From the NCBI GenBank assembly GCA_903922735.1, contig CAIXUZ010000052.1, positions 1 to 64,000 of the forward strand: DNA of 64,000 bases, in the 5' to 3' direction. Made by a program: the position numbers and the translations under genes. This stretch comes from an uncultured Verrucomicrobia subdivision 3 bacterium (GTDB lineage: Bacteria; Verrucomicrobiota; Verrucomicrobiia; Limisphaerales; UBA11358). Positions 9,101 through 16,322 of the stretch are shown here, in pieces. The notes below the pieces were generated by a model. That model was not told the origin of the DNA. It worked only from the letters and a program-made list of their open reading frames with translations, and made no database searches. Positions within the stretch are counted from its first letter, which is position 1. Every line of letters starts with the position of its first letter.

Positions 9101-10995
9101 TTGGCCCGGATGATAAACTGTTGAATCTCCGTGCGTTTATCACGGACATCACGGAGCGCAAGGAGTTGGCGCGGAAACTGGCGTCCGATGCGCACGAGAT
9201 TGAGGAGCTATACAACCGGGCGCCCTGCGGCTACCACAGTTTGAATAATCAGGGCGAGTTTGTGCGGGTCAACGACACGGAGCTGGGATGGCTGGGCTAC
9301 ACGCGCGCCGAACTGTTGGGCCGTAACCTGGCGGATATTCTTACGCCGGAATGCCGGGAATTATTCGAGCAGATTTTCACCGGCTTCACCAATGCCGACA
9401 CCAAAGGCAGTTTTGACATGGAAATAGTCGGCAAAGACGGGATGATAATTCCGGTGGTGATGAACTCGGTGGCGGTGCGGGATGCGGCCGGGAATTTTGT
9501 GCAGAGCCGGATGACGGTGTTTGACAACACGGAGCGCAAGAAAGCCGCCGCGGAGCTGGAGCGGGCGTGGCTGGGGGCCAACGCGGCGAGCCGGGCGAAG
9601 AGCGAATTTCTGGCGAACATGTCGCATGAGATCCGGACGCCGCTCAACGCCATTCTGGGATTCACGCATTTGCTGCGGCAGGATGCGAGTCTGCCCGAGC
9701 CGGCGTTGAACAAGCTGCAAATCATCGGCCAGAGCGGGGACCATCTGCTAACTATTCTCAATGACATTCTGGATCTGGCCAAGATTGAGTCGGGGCGGAT
9801 GGGGGTGCTGCCGGTGGAATTTTCCTTTGCCGGCTTGTTGGAAGATGTGCTGCATCTGTTCCGGGCGCCGGCGGAAGCCAAGCGATTAAGCCTGAAGCTG
9901 GTCAAGGCGGGGGAACTGCCGCCACTGGTTCGCGGGGACGGGGAGAAAATCCGGCGGGTGATATCCAATCTGGTGGGCAACGCGGTAAAATTCACGCAGA
10001 CCGGCGGGATTGAAGTGACGGCGAAAACCATTGGCGGCGGAGCTGGGCAGCCGCTGCGTATGCACATCGCGGTCAAGGACACGGGTCTGGGCATCGCCCC
10101 CGAAGAGATTGGCCGGCTCTTTAAAAAATTTGAACAGACGAACAGCGGGCGTGTGAGCCAGACGGGGACCGGGCTGGGTCTGGCCATCAGCCAGGAGTAT
10201 GCGCGGTTGCTGGGGGGGGGCATCACCGTTCAGAGCGAGTTTGGGCAGGGGAGCACCTTTGAATTTGAGGTGCCCGTTGAAGTGGTCTGGGACCCGGAGC
10301 CTATCCGGTGCAGGGTTAAGGGTTTGACCCAGCAGCTGGTGCCGTGCATGCCGGAGTGCCGGGTGCTGGTGGTGGATGATCTGGAAGACAACCGGATATT
10401 TCTGAAGGAACTGCTGGAGCTGGCCGGCTTTGCATGCCGCATGGCGGCCAGCGGGGCCGAAGCGCTGGTGTTGGCGTCAGCCTGGCGGCCGCAGCTGGTG
10501 CTGATGGACACGCGGATGCCGGAGACGGACGGGCTGGAGACGATCCGCCGGCTGCGGGCCGAGCCGGAGAATGCCGCCCTGAAAATCATCAGCCTGACGG
10601 CCACGGCGTATGCGGAAGACCGGGCCGCCGCGCGAGCGGCCGGCGCGGACGACTTTTTGGCCAAACCGGTGCCGCCGGCCGAACTGCTCGATACAATCGC
10701 CGGGCTGCTGGGGGTGAATCTGGTTCTCAGCGCGCCGGCGGCTCCCGCCTCCATTCCGGCGCAGGCGGAAACGGTGGCCGCCCTGGCCCGTCTGCCTCAA
10801 AGCTGGCGCGACCCATTGCGTGACAATCTGCAGACCGCGAATTTTCACCAGGTCGAGGAGGCCATTAAAACCATCAAGTCCGAACACCCGGACCTCGCCC
10901 GGTCCCTGCGGCAACTGACCGGGCAGTTTGATGCCGAAAGCCTGCTGCAGCTGTTGGCGGACGCCGCGGCATTAGCTTCAAATCACCATGAATGA
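6166..10995 (+). CDS. MASE1/six-PAS hybrid histidine kinase
   Basis: 1609-aa membrane hybrid kinase. I chose GTG 6166, with GGAG upstream and GTGA coupling, over a longer frame from 6058. Residues 10-300 form a MASE1 sensor with about eight membrane helices. A linker coiled coil is followed by six PAS domains starting near 374, 499, 615, 742, 882 and 1011. HisKA carries His near 1154 (NMSHEIRTPLN). HATPase has N, G1 (DTGLGIAP) and G2 (GTGLGLA) boxes. A C-terminal receiver has Asp near 1448 (LMDTRMPETDG). The last 60 residues form a helical tail shared with the hybrid kinase at 14370-16316. It should autophosphorylate and pass phosphate to its own receiver; the ligand is unknown. Confidence 0.93.
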   Translation: MNPAVSRTRSVAEIGLLALLYFLTARLGQLMAIPPGKITPVWIPSGIILAAVLLRGYRVWPGIFLGAFAGNVWAYFSAGSAGALLRCLLAGTANGLGDTLGTVAGAYLITRTTGGRDPLGRLGDMAKLLAYGGILGAGVSALFGVTALSLAGFVPWHNYGFSLVTWWTGDAVGVLVIAPLLLAWRRGWRDCHFGKEELLFCLLLSALSPFTFRLFPDVPGFSIIPLLLWAVLRFDRRVLVVAIVAAAAIVNTMTVLGLGPFAAGSMVGSMSEMLNLQLFLALITVPMLMLAGALADSAQVQRNLAEFNHDLENRVQERTKQLDQTRLAALSLMEEAVESHKKTRLVNIDLKKEIAQRQVADMALLATQENLVTLINALPDNVIFKDGNGRWLVANPPAIEFFQLKNIPWIGKTDAELAGAIPVLKDLFAACTRSDQIGWAAHELTRVTEHGPGLDGRMEDHEVCKVPLFNPDGSRHALLVIGRDVTAKRRLESALKLSELMASQSRDSLLLIRRSDGRIFSANAAAVMFYGYPREELLTKTIYDLRQDNTPAEITRVMKEAFNGGILFENVHIRKDGHTMPVEVSAHGITYEGEEFLISVIRDIGIRKKTEEKMLQLEQSMDAAANGIFLVSPAGKIFWANAAFTGMTGYPAAEVMGKNPRYLKSGQHDAGFYRRLWETILAGKVWHGEIINRRKDGTLYTENKTITPVLDAAGKISHFICVQEDITARKKVETALIESEQKFRTLAEAVPQIIWVTTPAGANIYYNQQWVDYTGLTREECYGENWVKPFHPGDRQRALEAWQIATATHETYQLECRLRRADGVYHWWLIRGEPKWDQNGNIIQWFGTCTDIDNLKQAETRLAQLNDELEQRVLERTHEIKLLSEVINQSTVAFSMSNPDGSFITINEAYARLTGYSRAEILDKKLKWSEDLTPPEWRPIGDQKLKECLRTRQTVQFEKEYLRKNGSRVPVEVFVQPVFGPDDKLLNLRAFITDITERKELARKLASDAHEIEELYNRAPCGYHSLNNQGEFVRVNDTELGWLGYTRAELLGRNLADILTPECRELFEQIFTGFTNADTKGSFDMEIVGKDGMIIPVVMNSVAVRDAAGNFVQSRMTVFDNTERKKAAAELERAWLGANAASRAKSEFLANMSHEIRTPLNAILGFTHLLRQDASLPEPALNKLQIIGQSGDHLLTILNDILDLAKIESGRMGVLPVEFSFAGLLEDVLHLFRAPAEAKRLSLKLVKAGELPPLVRGDGEKIRRVISNLVGNAVKFTQTGGIEVTAKTIGGGAGQPLRMHIAVKDTGLGIAPEEIGRLFKKFEQTNSGRVSQTGTGLGLAISQEYARLLGGGITVQSEFGQGSTFEFEVPVEVVWDPEPIRCRVKGLTQQLVPCMPECRVLVVDDLEDNRIFLKELLELAGFACRMAASGAEALVLASAWRPQLVLMDTRMPETDGLETIRRLRAEPENAALKIISLTATAYAEDRAAARAAGADDFLAKPVPPAELLDTIAGLLGVNLVLSAPAAPASIPAQAETVAALARLPQSWRDPLRDNLQTANFHQVEEAIKTIKSEHPDLARSLRQLTGQFDAESLLQLLADAAALASNHHE

Positions 10996-12091
10996 AAAAA
11001 GCTCCGTTTTGATTGTGGACGACGTGCCGGAAAACCTGCAGCTGTTGTCGGTCATGCTGAAGCAGACCGGCTTTCTGGTGCGCTCGGCCACCAGCGCCAG
11101 GCGGGCCTTGGCGGCGGCGCAGCAGGCCGCGCCCTCCCTGTTTTTGCTGGACATCTGCATGCCGGAGATGGACGGGCTGGAAATGTGCCAGCAGCTCAAG
11201 GCGATTGATGCCTTGAAAGATATCCCCGTCATCTTTATCAGCGCCTTGAACGAGACCGGCGAAAAAATCAAGGCCTTCCAGGCCGGCGGCGTGGATTACA
11301 TCACCAAGCCGTTTCAGGAACGGGAAGTGGTGGCCCGCGTCACCGCCCACCTGGAGCTGCACCGGCAGAAAATTGAATTGGAAGCCGTCAACCGGCGGCT
11401 CAAAGAGCTGGAAAGCCTGCGCGACAACCTGATCCACATGATTGTCCACGACATGAATGGCCCGCTGATGGTGGTCAATGGCCATCTCGAAATGATCCGG
11501 AAGTTTGACGTCGCCGCCCTTTCCCAGGAAGGCAGCCATAGCCTGGACGAGGCCCAGGGCGGAACCAGGCGGCTGGCGCGCATGGTTTCCGAAATGCTTC
11601 TGGTCAGCAAACTCGAGGCCGGCAAGCTGGTTTCCGATTTCAAACCCTGCAACCTGTCCGCCCTAGCCTGCAAGGCGGCGGCGGATATCTGTTCGGCCAG
11701 TAGCCCCAAGCAAATCAAAATCAACCTGGTTTCCCATCCGGAAAATGTGACGGTGCCGCTGGATGCGGAACTGATCGAGCGCGTGCTGCAAAATCTGCTG
11801 GGCAACGCGTGGAAGTTTTCTCCGGAGCGCGGCACCATCAACCTGACCATTGCGGCGGCCGAAGGCCGGGTGCGGGTGGAAGTGAGCGATGCCGGTCCGG
11901 GCATCGCCCCGGAATTCCAAGAGATGATTTTCGAGAGGTTTGGCCAGGTGGCATCGGGCAAGAGCCGGCAGGGCACCGGCCTGGGCCTGGCATTCTGCAA
12001 GCTGGCCGTGGAGGCCCACGGCGGCAGCCTTGGCGTGAACAGTCAAGCCGGGCAGGGGAGCACCTTCTGGTTCACACTTAAACTGAACTAG
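10988..12091 (+). CDS. Receiver-histidine kinase (REC-HisKA-HATPase)
   Basis: 367-aa soluble protein with an N-terminal receiver (Asp about 55, LLDICMPEMDG; Lys in KPF) and a short coiled coil. A HisKA-type helix follows with VHDMNGPL (His about 154) and then an intact HATPase (N box LLGNAWKF, G1 DAGPG, G2 GTGLGLAF). Receiver-first kinases usually take phosphate from an upstream hybrid kinase, which fits its position: it overlaps the 1609-aa kinase by 8 nt. It has no transmembrane segment and no DNA-binding domain, so the final output of the operon must lie elsewhere. Confidence 0.93.
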   Translation: MNEKSSVLIVDDVPENLQLLSVMLKQTGFLVRSATSARRALAAAQQAAPSLFLLDICMPEMDGLEMCQQLKAIDALKDIPVIFISALNETGEKIKAFQAGGVDYITKPFQEREVVARVTAHLELHRQKIELEAVNRRLKELESLRDNLIHMIVHDMNGPLMVVNGHLEMIRKFDVAALSQEGSHSLDEAQGGTRRLARMVSEMLLVSKLEAGKLVSDFKPCNLSALACKAAADICSASSPKQIKINLVSHPENVTVPLDAELIERVLQNLLGNAWKFSPERGTINLTIAAAEGRVRVEVSDAGPGIAPEFQEMIFERFGQVASGKSRQGTGLGLAFCKLAVEAHGGSLGVNSQAGQGSTFWFTLKLN

Positions 12092-12210
12092 TGGTGTTTC
12101 TCCGCTGTCACGGCGGCTTACTTAACTTGTCGCTCACAATTTTTAATCCATCGCTGCTTCAGTGGACATCCGCTGTCCCGCCCATTGTCCTGCCGCTGGA
12201 ATACGCTGAA

Positions 12211-12265
12211 GCGCAGGCGGTGCTGAATGGGCTTGGCAGCGGTTCACGCCGCCTGCGCGTTTTTG
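12211..12265 (+). terminator. Possible intrinsic terminator of the signalling operon
   Basis: Perfect 10-bp inverted repeat GCGCAGGCGG / CCGCCTGCGC with a 28-nt loop, followed by GTTTTTG. It lies about 120 nt after the REC-kinase stop. The loop is larger than usual and the T run is short, so this is tentative. Confidence 0.35.
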
Positions 12266-12353
12266 CGGCTGCCGGAATAGTTAAACGACTCTAGTTCATT
12301 TATGTATTTCGTGTGTTTCGTGGTAAATATTTGCCTGCCTAAACCGCCTCCGC

Positions 12354-12417
12354 TCCGAACTAAAAACTAAAAATTATAACTGCCTTGCCCCGTGGTTGAA
12401 CTGCATCGTTCCGGCTT
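12354..12417. repeat. Dispersed repeat, diverged copy C
   Basis: Keeps the order of copies A and B (ccgaac, A-rich heptamers aactaaa twice, actgccttgccccg, then tgcatcgttccggct) with many substitutions. The heptamer register is preserved. Confidence 0.65.
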
Positions 12418-12867
12418 GCCGGCATGCGCTGGCTGCATAAATAGTTGCGTCCAGTGCAATTCCGGGAATTAAATTTGAACGTTAATAATTATTTATTTTG
12501 AACGGGCTTAGAGAACCAGCCGCATTTTCATTGGTGGAGTGAACATCACCGGGATAGGTAACGCGGAAAAATATAATGTAGCTTATCCAACCTAAATGCT
12601 GCGGGCGACAGTATTAATGTCCACATCGCCCAATCTTCTCACCATCCTGCCGGGTGCTCACGATATTTATCTTTCCCCAACAACAACAACTATAATTCCC
12701 CGCGTTGACTGACGGCTAATATTGCCAATATATGATCTGGATTGCCGTTTCACTGGCTAATTAAAACGAGAAGAAGGGGCGAGCCGCGAGTCTTAGCTAG
12801 CGCCACCAGCAATCGCGTGACTGTGACTTGCCGGGGAAATGAGCGCCCGGCGTTGAATGTTGCATGT

Positions 12868-12940
12868 TCCCCTTTTACGCCCTTGGTGCCGCCTTCGTGC
12901 GACCATCCGCTACCTCTCAGCATCCAGCATCCAGCATCCA
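12868..12940. repeat. Partial dispersed repeat plus agcatcc heptamers
   Basis: A ccccttttacgcccttgg...gccttcgtgcgacca segment resembles the 5' part of copies A and D; it is followed by three tandem agcatcc heptamers at 12919-12939. Confidence 0.55.
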
Positions 12941-12974
12941 CGAAGCATCTGGATTGCGGCGCCTTGACCTGTTC

Positions 12975-13328
12975 TCAACCCTTGATTTTGAAAGCCCAAT
13001 TGAGACCGGTGTTTGCCAGCATCAGGGCGATGAAGAGATCTAGCCAGATGGAAACGGGTTTGGATAACATCTCCGCCGGCGTCATATGCCGGTCAGGGCT
13101 TTGGACGTTTTTTGCATTCGGCAAAGCGGGGTTCAAGCCGTTGCCATTCGCTGCCGCCCCGCGGAGGGTGATTCCCTGGGAAAGGTTGTTGCCTGCCTGG
13201 CCAGCCGGGGTGGCGACCGCGATGCTTCCTGCCACCGGTGCCAATGGCTTGGTTGAAGTTAGGAAGGCATCAGCTTTCCCTGTCGCCAGGGCAATCAGTA
13301 AAATAATAATGAGTGATCTCGCTGTCAT
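12975..13328 (-). CDS. Small exported protein with C-terminal membrane anchor
   Basis: 117 aa. The N-terminus MTARSLIIILLIALATGKADA is a good Sec signal peptide with likely cleavage after ADA. The middle is Ala/Gly/Asn-rich and presumably unstructured. Residues 88-112 (VSIWLDLFIALMLANTGL) are hydrophobic enough to span the membrane. An A-rich leader replaces a Shine-Dalgarno motif. It lies 22 nt after the cysteine-rich gene on the same strand, so they may be one transcript. I recognise no family; its role is unknown. Confidence 0.5.
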   Translation of the reverse strand: MTARSLIIILLIALATGKADAFLTSTKPLAPVAGSIAVATPAGQAGNNLSQGITLRGAAANGNGLNPALPNAKNVQSPDRHMTPAEMLSKPVSIWLDLFIALMLANTGLNWAFKIKG

Positions 13329-13350
13329 GTTTTTTTAAAATTTAATTCGG

Positions 13351-13569
13351 CTAATTCATCAGCCACGCTGCCGGGACCTTGGTCCGCTCGGGGTTTTCCT
13401 CCCATGGCAGACCCAGGACCATGGGTATCGCCCATGGCTCCGAATTCCTGAAAGTTTCGTCTGAACACCGCCGGCACAAATTGGGATTAGTCGGACAATG
13501 TCCTCCATTGTTACGCATCTGGCCGCCACAGCATCGGCAGATCAGGCAGGTGGACTTGTTGGGGCTCAT
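13351..13569 (-). CDS. Small cysteine-rich hypothetical protein
   Basis: 72 aa with seven cysteines packed into residues 8-35 in the pattern C-x2-C-x-C-C-x10-C-x6-C-x2-C, which suggests a small zinc-binding knuckle or disulfide-rich fold. There is no signal peptide and no Shine-Dalgarno motif. The reading could be fortuitous, but clustering of Cys in CxxC spacing is unlikely by chance. It precedes the exported protein at 12975-13328 on the same strand. Confidence 0.4.
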   Translation of the reverse strand: MSPNKSTCLICRCCGGQMRNNGGHCPTNPNLCRRCSDETFRNSEPWAIPMVLGLPWEENPERTKVPAAWLMN

Positions 13570-13880
13570 AGGTCTTAAGAGCTAAAACAATACCCGGCTA
13601 TGAAGCCATCACATTTAAGCTGGCGATGTGATTAATGCATTATGCGTCGTAAAAACAGCGTATGGAAGATAGCTGATATAAAATTTCCGGATGGTGATTC
13701 TATGATTGATGCCGGGATTGATGGCGTGGGCAGATTAAGTGGTGCAGGGTTTGGGCTTGATTGTCAGTTGCCCGTTGATGACTGACCCAACCACGGCCGA
13801 AATCGCTTTTATCCCTAGTTTTTATCTGTGCCCATCTGCGGCAAAAAATCAACCCGGAACCGCATCCGTATCCCCGCGCC

Positions 13881-13955
13881 TCTAGCCTCTAGTTTTCCCT
13901 TCGCGTCCTTCGTGCGACCATTCGCCAGCAAACTGCCTCATCTCCTGCTCTGTGA
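13881..13955. repeat. Dispersed repeat, diverged copy D
   Basis: Begins with tandem ctctag-type heptamers (gcctcta twice) and then agttttcccttcgcgtccttcg, as in copies A and B. The 3' half is diverged (gcaaactgcctcatctcctgctctg). Confidence 0.6.
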
Positions 13956-14232
13956 AGCGGAAAATATTTGATGGTTTCACTGGTCATATATGTACCTATG
14001 TGTAAATATACAGAATATTCGGCGGGCTGGCTAGGAGTCTGCCTTTCGCAGGCCGATGGTGTCTCTGGCGCTGCCTTGCCGGCGGCGGGTGGGTTTTCTG
14101 TGCGGCGTGCGTGGCCGTTTCTTTGACATCTTGATTTTATCCCGTCGCCCGTTCTGGGTTGCCCGAGTGGAGTGTGCCCGCTTCGCCTCTTTTGTAATTC
14201 AGGTTACAAGTCTCAGATTTTTGCAGTTTTCG

Positions 14233-14260
14233 GTGCGGTTTGGTGCGGTTTAGTGCGGTC
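14233..14260. repeat. 10-nt tandem repeat (gtgcggttta/g)
   Basis: 2.8 copies of gtgcggttt(g/a), directly next to repeat copy E. Confidence 0.8.
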
Positions 14261-14264
14261 AGGT

Positions 14265-14340
14265 CCCCTTCGCATCCTTCGCGCGCCGATTCCGAACTAA
14301 AAACGGCATTGCCCATCTGTGGCCGAACTAAATCGTTCCG
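14265..14340. repeat. Dispersed repeat, copy E
   Basis: Shares ccccttcgcatccttcgcgc, gccgattccgaacta, A-rich units and gaactaaatcgttccg with copies A and B. It lies just beyond the 3' end of the hybrid kinase gene. Confidence 0.7.
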
Positions 14341-14369
14341 CTCAGGACATCCTGTTAGCGCGGTGCTTT

Positions 14370-16316
14370 TTATTTCACGGTCGGGACCGTCGCGGGTTCC
14401 AGCAGTTGCAGCAGTTGCTCGGCATCAAACCGGTCAGCCAGATGAGTGAGGCTGCTGGCCAGTTGTGAATCCAGCGGCTCGACTTGGGCAATTATTTGTT
14501 GCACCGCCACAAAATCGGCCACGACCACCGCCTCGTACATTTGCTGCCGCAGGCCGGTCGGCAGCCCCGCCATGTTTTCCGGCTTCAGCGGCCGGTGCCG
14601 CCATTCCGTGTCCGCCGGTTCGGCAACGGGTTCCGGCGGGGCGGCAACGCTGGCATATTTGATGCCCAGCAACCGGCCGGTTTTTTCCAACAGCTCCTGA
14701 ATATTGAACGGCTTGGCCAGAAAATCATCCGCGCCCGCCTGCTTGGCGGCCTCGCGATTTTCAACAAAGACCAATGCGCTGACGGTCATGATTTTCGGGG
14801 CGGCTCCCCCCGGCAGTGCCCGCAATTGGCGGATGGTTTCCAGCCCGTCCATCTCCGGCATCATCGTGTCCATCAGAATCAAATCGGGCTGACCCGCTGC
14901 GAATGCCGCCAGCACTTCCTTGCCGCCGGCAAAGGTTTTCACTTCAAAGCCGGCGTCTCTCAGCATATGGGATAGCATTTCCCGGTTCGTCGGCATGTCA
15001 TCCACGACGAAGACGCGCTTGCTTCCTGTCGCGGGCGCAATCCGCAATCGCTCACCGGCGGCTGGCTTATTCGGGGTGGTGGTGTCACTGGCCACTTTGA
15101 CCGGCACCTCGAATTGAAAAATACTGCCCTTTTCCGGCTTGCTGGCCACGGTGATGTCGCCGCCCATCAGCCGCGCATATCGGCGGCTGATGAACAACCC
15201 CAGGCCCGAGCCGGTGGCGACCTGGCGGCCGCTGTTGGTCTGCGTAAATATTTTAAAAAGGTTCGGTATTTCTTCCGGGGCAATCCCCGCACCGGTGTCT
15301 TCGATCTGGACGACCAGCCGGATATGGCCGGCGTCGGGCCTCATCATGGAAGCGGATAACTGGATGCCGCCGTGTTCGGTGAACTTGATGGCGTTGCTCA
15401 AAAGATTGCTCAGCACCTGCCGGATTTTTCCCTGATCCGCCTCCAGGAAGCGCGGCAGTCCGGCTTCCTTGTGAAACGTCAGCACGAGCCCATTGTTGAC
15501 CGCCTGCACGCGGAATAGCCGCACCAGATCCTCCAGGAGTGCCAGGGGATCAAACCTGACTGGCTGCACCGTAACCTGGCCCTCTTCGATCTTGGAGATT
15601 TCCAGGATGCTGTTGATCAGGCTCAGCAGGTTTTCGCTGCTGCGATGGATGATTTCCACCTGCTGACGCGCGGTGTCGGTCAGGGAGGGGTTGTGCTGGA
15701 GCAGCTGCGTGTAGCCCATGATCGCGTTCATGGGCGTGCGGATCTCGTGGGACATGTTTGCCAGAAATTCCGACTTGGCGCGGTTGGCGTCGGCGGCGGT
15801 TTGCACCGCCCGGCGGAGCGTCTCTTCCGTCTTCAGCTGTTCCGTGATGTCGCGAATCGTCCCCTGAATCTGCACCTTCCCCCCGACCTCGATTTTGCTT
15901 AAGAGCACACTGGCCTGAAACGCTTCGCCATCCAGCCGGAGATGAGTCCATTCAAAACAATGCGAGCCGTGGCGCAAAGCCAGCTCAAACATTTCTTGGG
16001 CCTTCTCGGCGGAACGCCGTCCGTCCGGTTGCTTTTCCGGTGAGAGTTTCCAGGGATCACACTGCGTGAGTTCCTCCAGATTTTTGGCGCGGAACAATTC
16101 CATCGCCGCCGGGTTGCCGGAGGTGAACCGCCACAAGGGCGGTTCCCCGGCGGTGAGAGCATCCCGCGAACCTTCAAAGAGCATCCGGTATTTTTCCTCG
16201 CTCTCGGCCAGCTGCCGGGTGCGTTCATGCACCTGCTGTTCGAGCTCCGGGTTGGCGCGGACCAGTTGCCCGGATACGCTTTCAACCCCATTGGTTTCTT
16301 CTCGCCGCACAGTCAT
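14370..16316 (-). CDS. PAS hybrid histidine kinase
   Basis: 648-aa soluble hybrid kinase. It has an N-terminal coiled coil, a PAS domain (about 45-165, ending in TIRDITEQ), HisKA with NMSHEIRTPMN (His about 200), and HATPase with N box (LLSNAIKF), DTGAGIAPEE and GSGLGLF. A C-terminal receiver follows (LMDTMMPEMDG, phosphoacceptor Asp near residue 480). The last 60 residues (LPTGLRQQMYEAV to FDAEQLLQLLEPA) match the tail of the 1609-aa kinase. It is the third gene of a minus-strand operon, 6 nt after the REC-kinase. No transmembrane segment is seen, so it senses a cytoplasmic signal or works with a partner. Confidence 0.93.
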   Translation of the reverse strand: MTVRREETNGVESVSGQLVRANPELEQQVHERTRQLAESEEKYRMLFEGSRDALTAGEPPLWRFTSGNPAAMELFRAKNLEELTQCDPWKLSPEKQPDGRRSAEKAQEMFELALRHGSHCFEWTHLRLDGEAFQASVLLSKIEVGGKVQIQGTIRDITEQLKTEETLRRAVQTAADANRAKSEFLANMSHEIRTPMNAIMGYTQLLQHNPSLTDTARQQVEIIHRSSENLLSLINSILEISKIEEGQVTVQPVRFDPLALLEDLVRLFRVQAVNNGLVLTFHKEAGLPRFLEADQGKIRQVLSNLLSNAIKFTEHGGIQLSASMMRPDAGHIRLVVQIEDTGAGIAPEEIPNLFKIFTQTNSGRQVATGSGLGLFISRRYARLMGGDITVASKPEKGSIFQFEVPVKVASDTTTPNKPAAGERLRIAPATGSKRVFVVDDMPTNREMLSHMLRDAGFEVKTFAGGKEVLAAFAAGQPDLILMDTMMPEMDGLETIRQLRALPGGAAPKIMTVSALVFVENREAAKQAGADDFLAKPFNIQELLEKTGRLLGIKYASVAAPPEPVAEPADTEWRHRPLKPENMAGLPTGLRQQMYEAVVVADFVAVQQIIAQVEPLDSQLASSLTHLADRFDAEQLLQLLEPATVPTVK

Positions 16317-16322
16317 AAAACA

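Larger units (their letters stand above)
12092..12974. other. Gene-free stretch with decayed repeats
   Basis: 883 bp with no convincing coding sequence; short open frames here lack ribosome sites and family resemblance. It holds a large-loop hairpin (12211-12258), a degenerate copy of the dispersed repeat (12354-12417), an AT-rich patch around 12470-12510, and a partial repeat with agcatcc heptamers (12868-12940). Confidence 0.6.
13570..14369. other. Gene-free stretch with two dispersed-repeat copies
   Basis: 800 bp between the cysteine-rich gene and the end of the hybrid kinase gene. Short open frames exist but have no plausible start signals or family features. It contains repeat copies D and E and a 10-nt tandem repeat at 14233-14260. 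Confidence 0.6.

Noticed and set aside
12091-12294. 67-codon frame after the REC-kinase
   Set aside because: It runs through the candidate terminator hairpin and has no start signal.
12742-13338. 198-codon plus-strand frame
   Set aside because: It reads through the heptamer repeat and the antisense of the exported protein; composition is not protein-like.
14056-14253. 65-codon plus-strand frame
   Set aside because: It ends in the 10-nt tandem repeat and looks like translated repeat DNA.
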